From Delphinus delphis (Eukaryota > Chordata > Mammalia > Artiodactyla > Delphinidae): a stretch of 64,000 bases of DNA. The notes beneath the pieces were generated by a model, which saw only the letters and a list, made by a program, of their open reading frames with translations, ran no database searches and had not been told where the DNA came from. Below are positions 22,674 to 32,893 of this stretch, one piece after another (position 1 is the first letter of the stretch; the number at the start of each line of letters is the position of its first letter). The stretch lies in the NCBI RefSeq assembly GCF_949987515.2, contig NC_082684.1:47768006-47832005 (forward strand), read 5' to 3'. A program made the translations under genes and the position numbers.

Positions 22674-24690
22674 AGAAATTAGCTAAATGGAACATGACGA
22701 TAAAAAAGGAATTTTAAAAAAACAGAGAATTCAAGATCTGTGAGACAATAATGAATGTTTAATCTACAAATACTGGAAGCCTAGAAAGTGAAGAGGGAGA
22801 GAACAGGACAGAAGAAATACTGGAAGAGTTCATGGATGAGAAATTTCTAAAAATAAAAAAAGACATCAAACTACAGATCAAGATGATCAGAGAATCCCAA
22901 AGAGGACAAACAACAAGTAGGAAAAAAAAAAAAAAAACTTCTGAAACCAAAGATAGAAAATCTTAAAGGCAACCAGAATAGAAAGATCTATTATATATAA
23001 AGAGACAAAGACTAACATTAGCAGGCTTTTAGTCAGAAACTGTGCAAGCCAGAAAACAAGGGAAGCACTTCTTTACTGAAAGAAACTGTTGGCCAGAATT
23101 CTATACTCAACAAAAAGTATTTTTTTCAAAAGTGAAGGTGAAATACTTTTTAGTTAAGCAAAAGCAGGCCAAATTCATTACCAGCACATCTGTGCTACAA
23201 GATATGCTAAAGGAAATTCTTCAGGTAGAAGGAACATAATCTCAGAGATTTAGATCTACATAATGAAATGAAAAGTGCCAGCAATAGTTAAAATGAAGGT
23301 AAATGTAAGTTTTTGTGTTATTTTTAATCATATAAGGATAATTAACTGTCTAAAGAAAGAATATAGAAATGTAATGTGGGTTACAGCACAAGTAAAAAGT
23401 ATGGCATTACCACCAAAGATAGGAGAAGGAAACTCTCTCCTGCATAAAACCTGCCAAGGATGTAAGTCAAAGTTTGACTGTCACAGGAAAGAAAGACAGG
23501 ATCACTAAGAAAGTCCTGACTCTGAGAAAGAAAGACTATTCATTGGAGGAAAGGCAAAAAAATGTTCTTTTCAACAAATGATTCTGGAACAAGTGGACAT
23601 CCATACGAAAAAAGAGAATTTACCCATACTTCACACCATTTACAGAAATAAATCCATTGGAGGATGGATCAGAAAACTAAATGCAAAACCTGAAACAATA
23701 AAGTATCTAATGGAAAACATAAAACTTATTATCTTGGATTCTTAAATATGACACAAGCCACTGCCTAGGGGAAAGTATTTGTAAAACACATATCTGATAA
23801 AGGACTTATATCTAGAATATAATATTAACAATTCTCAATGTTCAATAATAAAAAGACAAGTTTTGAATGAGTAAAAGATTTGTGTAGACACTTCACTGAA
23901 CAAAAATTTTAACTGTCAAGTAAGCCCATGAAAAAATGCTCAACATTATTTGTCTTGAGAAAGATGCAAATTAAAATACAAAGAGATACCACTACATAAC
24001 CTATTAGAATAACTAGAAAAAAATTTTTTAACTGGCAATACCAAGTGTTGACCAGGATGTGGAGCAACTGGAACTCTCATACGTTGCTGTATGAGAAGGT
24101 AAAGTCACTTTACAAAGAAGTTTGAAAATTTCTTACAAAGTTAAACATGCACTTACCATTACAGCCCAGCAATACAACTCCTAGGTATTTACTCAAGAGA
24201 AGTAAAACCCTATGTTCACATAAAAGCATGTATGTAAATGTTTGTAGCAGCATTATTTATAACCACCAAAAACTGTAAATAACTCTTCTTCAACTCATGA
24301 ATAGATAAGCAAATTATGGTACAAGCATTCAATAAAAAGAAACTATAGATATATACAATGACACGAATGAACCTCAGAATAATGCTGAGTGAAAGAAACC
24401 AGGCTTGAAAGGCTATATACTTTAGCTTCTGTTCATAAGACATTCTGGAAAATGCAAAATTATAAGAATAGAAAACAGATCAGTGGTTTCTAGGGGCAGA
24501 GGCTAGAAGGAGAGTTGCTGACAAAGGGTAATGAGGGAATCATTTCAGGTGATAGAAATGTTCTATGTCTTGATTCTGGTAGTGATTACATGACTGATGT
24601 GTTTGTCAAATCTCATAGAATTGTACGCTGAGAGAGAAACTTTTTCTGAATGCAAATTATAGCTCAATAAATTTGACTTTTAAAAATACC

Positions 24691-26110
24691 TTTGCCAGTA
24701 GTTATGAGAAATCTGTTTGGAGGTGTCTATATACTACCTTCACAATTTTACCAAGATTATGCTGGTGACAAATGAGACATGAACCAGAAACACCTTCAGT
24801 AGTTTGACACCGATATAGATTAAGTATAGTATCCAATTTATCCTTACTCTGGTGGATAATTTCATGAAAATTTTTTGCAAGGTCCCATTTGAGCACCTCT
24901 GTTGCTAACAAGAAGCCAGAGTGCCAGGGACTATTCTCGTGTGATTTACATCCAGATTTCTCCTAGTATCTTCTTCTGACTCTGAAGCTAACCAGTGCCA
25001 TTCTAGAATAGATTTTTTGAAGCTCTGCAAAAACTTGGTCTCAGGGTTCCATAGGGGCTGGGATATTAACAAGGGCTGCCTATGAGGCATAATGATCAGC
25101 CTGAGCATTTCTTTTAGCGTCCATGTTATCCTCCTTTGCATGAGCTTCTAGCTTTAGAGTAGCCATCTCCTTAGAGAGCATTAGATCACTCGAAAGTTCT
25201 TTAAGCTGCTGACCATTTTTAAAGGGTTCCTACCAAAGTTAAAAACTTTTGTGTTATCCAAAGCATTTCAAAACCATGAACTTATCCAAAATCATATCTA
25301 CTCTCATTGTATGCGTTAAATCTCCTAGCCCTAGCTAATTGACAAGCTCTGATGGGGACAATGAGTCCTGCCACCTGCACAAATTTTGCCTCTGGCAAGA
25401 GGTCATATTTTGAAGTGTGAAGTCACACCTGTTACAGTGCATCCCACCTGTTTCAGTTTTAAGGTATGACTTGTCAACAAACAAGATTCAGTCTGCATTT
25501 CCTGAAGTGATTTTAGTAAATCAGTTTGGGGCACAGTTCACAAGCAGAGGTTGAACATTTATGAGTTTCTCCTTCTTCAGATTATGGAAGAATAACAGGA
25601 TTTTAAAGACCACAACGATGATGGAAGAACATAGTAGGATTTCATAAGAAGTAACCCTACTTGCTGAGAGTGTTGCATGGTATCAGTGTGCAATGAAGAT
25701 TATACAGCATGAGGGACCATTAGGTTAAAGGACACCCTAGAACCAAGTCAACCGAAACCTCCACTAGTTTAGCTGCCGCAGCTGTTGCCCTCAGGCAAGG
25801 CCAGCAGGTTTTGCCACTGAGTCAAGAGACTGCAGTAGCTATTGGTGTTTGATGAATGCCAAGAAGGTGAAAGAGAACTCCAAGGTCTTGTTCAAGGGTT
25901 TACAGAGAAGTGGTTTGGTTACCCATTATTTAGTAAAATCATATGATGGCAAGGCAATTTCAGTAGCCAGTGAGATCCAGGAATCTTTTTAAATGTCTCT
26001 TTGTACTAGTCCAGGAAATTTTTTAACAGGTTGTAGTCTGTCAAATGTAAGGGATATACTGCTGGAAAAGTCATGTTTTAGCTAATAACAAAATTGTAAC
26101 TTTGGTCGGG
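24691..26110 (-). pseudogene. ERV1-like pol remnant: RT end, RNase H, N-terminal integrase
   Basis: On the - strand, decayed gammaretrovirus-type pol can be followed from about 26050 downward. First comes a RT-connection phrase resembling 'FLGLTGY', then an RNase H-like stretch near 25760. The integrase zinc-binding motif is seen at about 24770-24850: H-x3-H (HEIIH), then 24 residues, then C-x2-C (CLIC), followed by HLQTDF near 24705. Stops occur throughout. The match ends at the L1 boundary and resumes at 17053 with only a short piece of the core missing. Confidence 0.65.
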
Positions 26111-26192
26111 GGGAGAAATCTTACATCTTTCCAAGCTAAAATAGTAAATCGATAGCAGGATTAGTCTTAGAGCACACCTCATCTTTGGAACA

Positions 26193-26299
26193 CAAGCCCA
26201 GCCGCTCCGCGGCATGTGGGATCTTCCCGGACCGGGGCACAAACCCATGTCCCCTGCATCGGCAGGCGGACTCTCAACCACTGCGTCACAGGGAAGCCC
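26193..26299 (-). mobile_element. CHR-2-like SINE lacking its 3' half
   Basis: It covers only 'cccagccgctccgcggcatgtggg' to 'gggaagcc'. The A-tail half is missing, which is unusual because retroposition normally truncates the 5' end. The flank after the tRNA head, TACACCTACCATTTTAA, is identical to the flank of the SINE at 51618-51830. Confidence 0.88.
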
Positions 26300-26369
26300 T
26301 ACACCTACCATTTTAACCTTCTAACAAACTATGTCATCTACTTCTTTATGGTGACTATGGTTAATTGTC

Positions 26370-26490
26370 AATCTGCTCACTCCCCAAGAGCAGGAAACTT
26401 CTCTGTTTTATTTTCACTGGTATATCCAAAACACCTAGAAGAGGACCTGGCACATCACAGGTGCTTTAAAAATATCTAAGGAACAAGTAA
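26370..26490 (+). repeat. L2 LINE 3' end remnant
   Basis: The phrase 'ccaagagcaggaaacttctctgttttattttcactggtatatccaaaacacctagaagaggacctggcacatcacaggtgctttaaaaat' follows the L2 3' end. Confidence 0.65.
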
Positions 26491-26514
26491 AGAACTTTAA
26501 AAAGAACCTGGCTT

Positions 26515-26735
26515 GTCCAAGTCCATCCAGGCTGCTATAACAAAATACCACAGACTGAGTAGGTTATAAACAACAGAAATTCATTCCTCACAGTTCTGGA
26601 GGCTGGAAGTCCGAGATCACAGTGCCAGCATGTTTGGCTGAGGGACTTTTCTGGTGGCAGACTTCTCATTGTGACCTTACGTGGACAAAGGGACAGGGGG
26701 ACACAAACATTCAGACTATAGCATGGCCCATAGTC
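26515..26735 (-). mobile_element. Partial MaLR-like LTR
   Basis: 'ggctgctataacaaaataccacagactg..ttataaacaacagaaattcattcctcacagttctggaggctggaagtccgagatc' is the reverse complement of a common mammalian LTR 3' part. The same family recurs at 27337-27710 and 51935-52353. The exact subfamily name is uncertain. Confidence 0.6.
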
Positions 26736-27090
26736 AGTGCTATATAAGTGTTAGTTCTCAAGGAGGAATATCTAGAGGAAAATAAAGAAGAAGAAAGAAT
26801 TTTTGAACATAAAAATAAAATTCTCAGTTGTTAAATTAGCAAACCCAACCCTTCTTTAATTCACTTTAATTTAGGAGAAGCCAGTTGGTAAAGTTACATT
26901 TGCATGTAATTTAAAAGAGTTTTGTTTCTTACAACCATAAATAACAATTCTTTTAACAGAATGTCCAGGCAGCAGTTCCTCTGGATCTGCCTTAATGACA
27001 TATTTTAATTAGCAGATATTGGCATATAAACAGGAACAAAGCCCTTCACAACATTCCTTTTCAGATACAGAGGAAAAGTTGATATCTTAA
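26736..27090. other. Intergenic, nothing recognised
   Basis: AT-rich sequence between an LTR fragment and a SINE; no gene. Confidence 0.4.
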
Positions 27091-27104
27091 AAACATCATC
27101 TCTA

Positions 27105-27314
27105 GGGCTTCCCTTGGTGGCGCAGTGGTTGAGAGTCCGCCTGCCGATGCAGGGGACACGGGTTCGTGCCCCGGTCCGGGAAGATCCCACATGCCGCGGA
27201 GCGGCTGGGCCCGTGAGCCATGGCTGCTGAGCCTGTGCGTCCGGAGCCTGTGCTCCGCAACGGGAAAGGCCACAACAGTGAGAGGCCCGCATACTGCAAA
27301 AAAAAAAAAAAAAG
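27105..27314 (+). mobile_element. CHR-2-like SINE, young GC-rich subtype
   Basis: It starts 'gggcttcccttggtggcgcagtggttgag' with an intact B-box-like GGTTCGTGCCCC, and ends in poly-A. The TSD AAACATCATCTCTA is perfect at 27091-27104 and 27315-27328. Confidence 0.95.
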
Positions 27315-27336
27315 AAACATCATCTCTATAGCTAAC

Positions 27337-27710
27337 TAACTGTTAGTTTGCTAGGGCTGACATAACAAAGCACCACAGATTGGGAGGCTTAAACAACAGG
27401 AATTTAGTTTCTCACAATTCTGGAAGCCAAAAGTTTGAGATTAAGGTGTTATCAAGGTTAGTTTCTTTTGAAACCTTTCTTCTTAGCTTGTAGATGTCTG
27501 TCTTCTCCCTGTGTCTTCACATGGTCTTCCTTCATATGTGTCTGGGTTCAAATTTCCTCTTCTTATAAGGATACCAGTCATATTGGATTAGGGCCTGCCC
27601 TAATTTTAACTTAATTACCTCCTTAACGACTATCTCCAAGTACAGTCATATTCTGAGGTACTGAGGGTTAGGGATTCAACATATAAATTTGGGGGGAACA
27701 TAGCTCATAA
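27337..27710 (-). mobile_element. MaLR-like LTR, nearly complete
   Basis: On + it reads 'gttagtttgctagggctgacataacaaagcaccacagattggg' through 'tcttcttataaggataccagtcatattggattagggcc' to 'aatttggggggaacatagctcataac'. The order is the reverse of the copy at 51935-52353. No internal genes are attached. Confidence 0.68.
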
Positions 27711-27719
27711 CACTAGTAA

Positions 27720-28440
27720 AATTTAAAAAGAAAGATATTTGTATTGACAAGCGATAAAATTAAGCAAGATCTATGCTTAGCTAAGCCTAATAGGACAAAG
27801 AATATTAGGTACAACACAGGGCTCTTTTGATATCTGTTCAAAGTAGTCAACTTCAAAGTACATATTTGGAACAAATATAAAATTTCTTCCATATTTTTTG
27901 CCTTTTACTATACACTGTACCTAGACAATGCTACTTTTTAGGAGCATTATTTGAGCAGCTTCTGAAATTTTGAAGAAGGGACTGTTATTTGAGGAAGAGA
28001 ATGCTTTTTGTAAATGCCATACAGTTTTTTCTCTATTAACAAATAAAGAAAATGGATGATTTTGAAATATCACTGTTTCCTGAGTTTACACACTTTCATA
28101 AGAAATCAGGCAGGCATTTTAAAATTATCTTTTGATTCAAGAAGTGTGGTTGTCTTTTTTAAAGTCATTGTTAGTGAGTAACATATATTTAGCCCTCTAA
28201 CCATTAGTGATCTGTAATCTCTAGAGTTATTATATATACGTCCCTATAATGAAAGGAAATGATATAATAACTGTATAATTGTAGTGAATCCCTATTTGAT
28301 CGTCTGCCCTGTCCAGTCCTCTTTCTTGGAATTGTCCTTTTCCCCACTTCACATGGTTACACAGGGAGCAATTGCCAATGTTGCTTTATCATCTGAGAAG
28401 TAGACACCTGTGCAAACTGAACCAGTGATCTGGCATCTGG
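27720..28440. other. Intergenic, nothing recognised
   Basis: Unique-looking AT-rich DNA without exon, RNA gene or named repeat. Confidence 0.45.
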
Positions 28441-28458
28441 ATCAAAAGTCTATTCAGG

Positions 28459-28778
28459 GGACTTCCCTCGTGGCACAGTGGTTAAGAATCCGCCTGCCAA
28501 TGCAGGGGACACAGGTTCGAGCCCTGGTCGAGGAAGATCCCACATGTCGCGGAGCAACTAAACCCACGAGCCACAACTACTGAAGCCTGCACGCCTAGAG
28601 CCCATGCTCCACGACAAGAGAAGCCACCACAATGAGAAGCCCATGAACCACAACGAAGAGTAGCCCCCGCTTGCCACATTTAGAGAAAACCCTAGAGAAA
28701 ACGTTGCACCTAGAGAAACACCTAGAGAAGATGTTGCACGCAGCAATGAAGACCCAATGCAGCCAAAAAAAAAAAAAA
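28459..28778 (+). mobile_element. CHR-type SINE with an internal duplication
   Basis: TSD AAAAGTCTATTCAGG is perfect at 28444-28458 and 28779-28793. Within the 3' third, a block beginning CCTAGAGAA and ending TTGCA occurs at 28691-28708 and 28721-28738 (30-bp spacing), with another CCTAGAGAAA between. This expands the usual single 'ctagagaaa' segment. Confidence 0.93.
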
Positions 28779-29100
28779 AAAAGTCTATTCAGGTGTCAAG
28801 AAATAAAAAGACAACCCCCAGAATGGGAGAAAATATTTGCAAATCATATATCTGTTAAGGGGCTTGTATCCAAAATAAAGAGTTCTTTCACTCAACAACT
28901 ATCCCATGGGAAACAGATTTCTATAGATATTTCTCCAAAGAAGATATACAAATGGCTAATAAGCACATGAAAAGATATCAAACATCATCAATCATCAGGA
29001 AAATGGAAGTCAAAAACCACCAAAAAATACCATTTCACACCCACCAGGATGGCTATAATCAAAAAGACAACAGTAACAAGTGTTGGCAAGAATGTGGAGA

Positions 29101-29453
29101 GGGCTTCCTGGTGGTGCAGTGGTTAAGAAACCGCCTGCCAATGCAGGGTACACGGGTTCAAGCCCTGGTCCGGGAAGATCCCACATGCCACAGAGCAACT
29201 GAGCCCGGGCGCCACAACTACTGAGCCTGTGCTCTAGAGTCTGCGAGCCACAAATACTGAGCCTGTGTGCCACACCTACTAAAACCCGCACGCCTGGAGC
29301 CCGTGCTCCACAACAAGAGAAGCCACCGCAATAAGAAACCCGTGCACCGCAACGAAGAGTAGCCCCTGCTCGCCACAACTAGAGAAAGCCCGCGTGCAGC
29401 AGCAAAAACCCAATGCAGCCAAAAATAAAATTAATTAATTAATTAAAAAAAAA
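29101..29453 (+). mobile_element. CHR-type SINE nested in L1
   Basis: It starts 'gggcttcctggtggtgcagtggttaag' and ends (TTAA)n plus poly-A. TSD AAGAATGTGGAGA is perfect at 29088-29100 and 29454-29466, splitting the L1 phrase 'gcaagaatgtggagaaattggg'. Confidence 0.95.
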
Positions 29454-29732
29454 AAGAATGTGGAGAAATTGGGACCCTCATACGCTGCTGGTGAGATTGA
29501 AAAATGGTGCAGCCACCTAGGAAAACATGGATAAACCTTGAAAACATTGTACTAAGTGAAAGCACCAAGACACAAAAGGCCACATATTGTATGATTCTAT
29601 TTATATGAAATGTCCAGAATAGGGAAATACATAGAAACAGAAAATAGATTAGTGGTTGCAAGGAGATGGGGGTAGAGGGGAAACAGGAAATGACTGCTAA
29701 TGGGTATAGTGCTTCTTTTGGGAATGATTCTT

Positions 29733-30083
29733 TTTTTTAATCAATTAATTAATTAATTAATTTTTGGCTGCATTGGGTCTTCGTTGGTGCGTGAGGGCTT
29801 TCTCTAGTGGTGGCAAGCGGGCTACTCTTCGTTGTGGTGCACGGGCTTCTCATTGCGGTGGCTTCTCTTGCTGTGGAGCATGGGCTCTAGGCATGTAGGC
29901 TTCAGTAGCTGTGGCACATGGGCTCAGTAGTTGTGGCTCACGGGCTCTAGAGCGCAGGCTCAGTAGCTGTGGCTCACAGGCTTAGTTGCTCTGCGGCATG
30001 TGGGATCTTCCCAGACCAGGGCTCGAACCCGTGTCCCCTGCATTGGCAGGCGGATTCTTAACCACTGCGCCACCAGGGAAGTC
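29733..30083 (-). mobile_element. CHR-type SINE nested in L1
   Basis: Poly-T and (ATTA)n lead into 'ggctgcattgggtcttcg'; it ends 'gccaccagggaag'. TSD TTGGGAATGATTCTT (29718-29732) and TTGGGATGATTCTT (30084-30097) differ by one deleted base. Confidence 0.93.
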
Positions 30084-30145
30084 TTGGGATGATTCTTATT
30101 TGGAATTGGTTAGTGGTGACTGAGACATAATTTTGTGAATATACA

Positions 30146-30925
30146 GTAAATTCTCATTTTTCATGGTAGTTATGTTGTGTAAAATTGCCACAAACACTGA
30201 ATTAGTGACTACGGAGGCATTGCTCCTAAGGCAAACATAGGATTAGGTTTCCAAAGCTTCTGGTCATAACATTTTCATCAGTCAATCATACATTACCTTG
30301 TTTTGTGTGTGTTTCTGTTTAAAGACACCTTACTTAATATAGATTTCTTTTAAGTAATTATATTTAGTATTTCTTTATACTAAAACACCAGCCAAGAAGA
30401 GTTTAACATTTTCCTCACCCGGGTAATGTGACAGTAAATTTCTTTGGCTTTCAGCATCACAACTATGCTATCTACTATACTTATGCTTTTTTAAAGTTGG
30501 TTATCATCTCATGAATCCACAAATTTAGCCACTTTTCCATCTTCTCCATAGTCTCATCACACTATATAGGTGTTACATCAATACTTGGCAAATGGCCTAT
30601 TCCTTTTTCTGGATGTACAGCATTGTTGATTCATTAATATTGAACTCATAGCTAATAGCACTAGAACTTTTGCCTGAAAAACAATTATCTAACATGCGTT
30701 TTCTCTGTCAGACCCCTCCCAGCCTTCCTGTGTTTAGGAACGCTAGACTGCCCTTCAGCCCTACACTTGGGGGCCGTTCAAACCAGCAACATCACTAACA
30801 AAAACACAAAAATGCTAAACATGAGCCCTCAATAGACTACAAAAAGGGTACTTGTCTTTAGTATGAGAGTGTGTGTCCAGCAATTCAAATTTTTCACCAT
30901 TCTGCACAGGTCCATGAATGAGAGA
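30146..30925. repeat. Unassigned ancient repeat, possibly a DNA transposon
   Basis: The segment 'ttctcatttttcatggtagttatgttgtgtaaaattgccac..attttcatcagtcaatcatacattaccttgttttgtgtgtg' and the matching end 'aatttttcaccattctgcacaggtccatgaatg' look like a familiar dispersed mammalian repeat. I cannot assign a family name. It lies between L1 pieces. Confidence 0.4.
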
Positions 30926-31665
30926 CTATACGAAAAAAGACTGAGTTGTACACTTAAGAGTGAACTTGATAGTGCTGTGGAACCCAAGTTCATATGCCCG
31001 AAGCACAGTGAGACCAAACAAACCAAAACATCAGAGTTTGGAGCAGAGAAGGGTTTATTGCAGGGCCAAGCAAGGAGAGTGGTAGCTCAGGCTCAAAAAG
31101 CCCAAACTCCCTGATGGTTTTCAGAGAAGAGTTTTTATAGGCAAAATTTGGGGGGAGGTCTGCAGGATGTGTTATCTTCCTCTAATTGGTTGGTTAGTGG
31201 GGAGGTAACAGGGTGGTGTTCCAGGAATCTCAATCATCAACCTTCTGGTTCCAACCAGTCTGGGGTCCAGTGCTTGTGCTCTGCCTGAGGTTACCATCCT
31301 CCACCAGGGTGGGGCCTTAGTTCCTACAGAAGAGTTCAGAGATATGTATCAGATTGTTATGTATATCCCTTGAGGAGGAATCAGGACCCTGCCCCATCAC
31401 TGCATTATTTTTTCTTGACTGCCTTTCCTTTATTTCTGCAATCCCTCACTCCCCTAATTAGTAGCTGCTTGAATATGCCCTTTGCCACAACCTTCAGGGA
31501 AGGTTATAAAGCCTTTTTCCTACAAACAAAAAACAGGGAACATGGAAAAATATTTGTACCTGGTAGGGTCCCACAGGGTCCTGCTCAGTTTCAATAGTAT
31601 GTGAATTTTAAAAGTATATCTCATTAAAGCTGGTTTTTTTTTAACTTAAAAAAAGAAAAATATCA
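30926..31665 (+). mobile_element. L1 3' terminus interrupted by a solo LTR
   Basis: The phrase 'gactgagttgtacacttaagagtgaacttgatag' stops at 30972. It resumes at 31594 as 'atagtatgtgaattttaaaagtatatctcattaaagctgg' and an A-rich tail. This is the standard L1 3' UTR end cut by the LTR. Confidence 0.75.
30973..31593 (-). mobile_element. Intact solo LTR of an ERV1-like retrovirus, TSD ATAG
   Basis: 621 bp. On the - strand it starts TGAAACTGAGCAGG and ends GGTTCCACAGCA. It has TATAAAAAC (31132-31140 on +) and AATAAA (31054-31059 on +), at LTR-like spacing. ATAG lies at 30969-30972 and again at 31594-31597, a 4-bp duplication as made by gammaretrovirus-like integrases. It sits inside the L1 3' UTR. 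By eye it is not the same family as the 11-12 kb LTRs. Confidence 0.9.
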
Positions 31666-32712
31666 AGTATTTCAGTAGGCAATTCTACAGGTAACACACA
31701 GAACTCATGACTATCTGTACCTTTTCTTCTATGTATCCTGTGAAACAGAAAAATACCATTCTGTTCCATGAAAGAACTTTCTGGGCTCCTTACAGTGCTC
31801 CAGACCCTGGTTGCTACCCTCTAGAGGCCTGCTTGTCCAATTCTTTCTTTGATTGCACTGTAATCAATGCTCCCTTCTTGCTTAAGCTGGCTCAGGTAGA
31901 TTCTATTTTTTGCAACCAAAATAATTCTAATTAATATAATAGATTCTCTTAGAGAAATTTCTGGGATCTTTTGATGAAATGATGAACAAGTATAACTGGG
32001 TCAACTAGAACTTGAAGAGATATTGAGATGGCTGTTAACCATCAGACTCAATTCCTTGAGAACAGGATATCATCTTGGTCTTTGGTCTACCCAGTTAGAC
32101 CTACCATCCATTCCCTGTAAGGGAAATGTTGAGAGCTATCAGGTATTCCTGGCCCTGCATATAGTGTATTAGAATCCCTAGAACAAGCTCTCTTTAGGAA
32201 TGGTGACAACTCACTTTCTGGTCCTGCCTCTATCACCTCTGTGAGACCTCTGTAAAATGAGGAGGTCAGAAAAACAATCAGTTCCTAAGGCCTCTTGTAG
32301 CTCTGATATTTTTTGTTATGTAAATTAAACATACTCTTAAAATAGTTCATATACTGTAGATCATCTTACTAAACCCTCCTTCATGGCCATCACAGAAGAT
32401 AAATGTCAACTCAGGCTAACTGAGCCCAGTCCATCCAAATCGACTTACAGTGTCCAAACAAACTCTATTCCAGCTCTCAGCTGAGTTAGCAAATCCCTAT
32501 TAAGACTAGAATTGATAATTTAAGTGTTATTTTTGTGGAGAGACCTTTGGGGTATTTTTATCTTGATAGGACAAAAAAGGGATTATAAGTCTCATTCTTC
32601 CTCCCCCCTCCCCCCACAAACATTCAGTATCTCCACTGTCCAAGAGCCCAAATGAGATTTCCCAGGTGATCTGAGCCACTGGTACACAGCAGTCTGGGAG
32701 GTGCTGGGTGGA
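31666..32712. other. Intergenic, nothing certain
   Basis: A short MIR-like scrap at about 32215-32310 ('tcacctctgtgagacctctgtaaaatgaggaggtcag'). No gene is seen. Confidence 0.4.
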
Positions 32713-32893
32713 GCAGTGGTTCTCAAAGTTTAACCTATAGCAGGATCCCCTGGAGAGCTTGTTAAAAAACAGATTGCTGGGCTCCACTCCAGAGTCTCTG
32801 ATTCAGTAGGTCCCAGGATGGTCAAAAATTTTACATTTCTAGCTGGTGTCCGAGCAACATGTTGGTTCGGAAACAAGCTTTGAAAACCACGGA
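32713..32893. mobile_element. MER5-like DNA transposon
   Basis: 'cagtggttctcaaagtttaacctatagcaggatcccctggagagcttgttaaaa' to 'caagctttgaaaaccac' gives the MER5 layout with near-inverted ends. Confidence 0.82.

Larger units (their letters stand above)
17054..24690 (+). mobile_element. HAL1/L1-type LINE inserted in the ERV, itself interrupted
   Basis: Segments at 17054-17933, 19725-20596 and 22674-24690 read as one + strand LINE. They run 5' region, ORF1-like region (ending 'gatatgctaaaggaaattcttcaggtagaagg' near 23190-23230), then from about 23560 the last part of ORF2 and the 3' UTR. The element ends 'ctcaataaatttgacttttaaaaa' at about 24690. Most of ORF2 is absent, as in HAL1 ('half-L1'). 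Removing three later insertions leaves about 3.6 kb. All frames are dead. The two ends meet ERV integrase sequence on both sides. Confidence 0.65.
28784..30145 (+). mobile_element. Old L1 3' part carrying two nested SINEs
   Basis: L1 ORF2 end words occur in order: 'gggagaaaatatttgcaaatcatatatctgttaaggggcttgtatccaaaataaag', 'gatggctataatcaaaaagacaac', 'aaattgggaccctcatacgctgctgg', 'agtggttgcaaggagatggggg', 'ttagtggtgactgagac..ttgtgaatata'. SINEs at 29101-29453 and 29733-30083 interrupt it. It probably continues to the L1 tail at 30930. Confidence 0.8.

Noticed and set aside
16723..26110. ERV pol as a live or recently active provirus
   Set aside because: Both fragments are full of stops and frameshifts and are split by other old elements; only short motifs survive.
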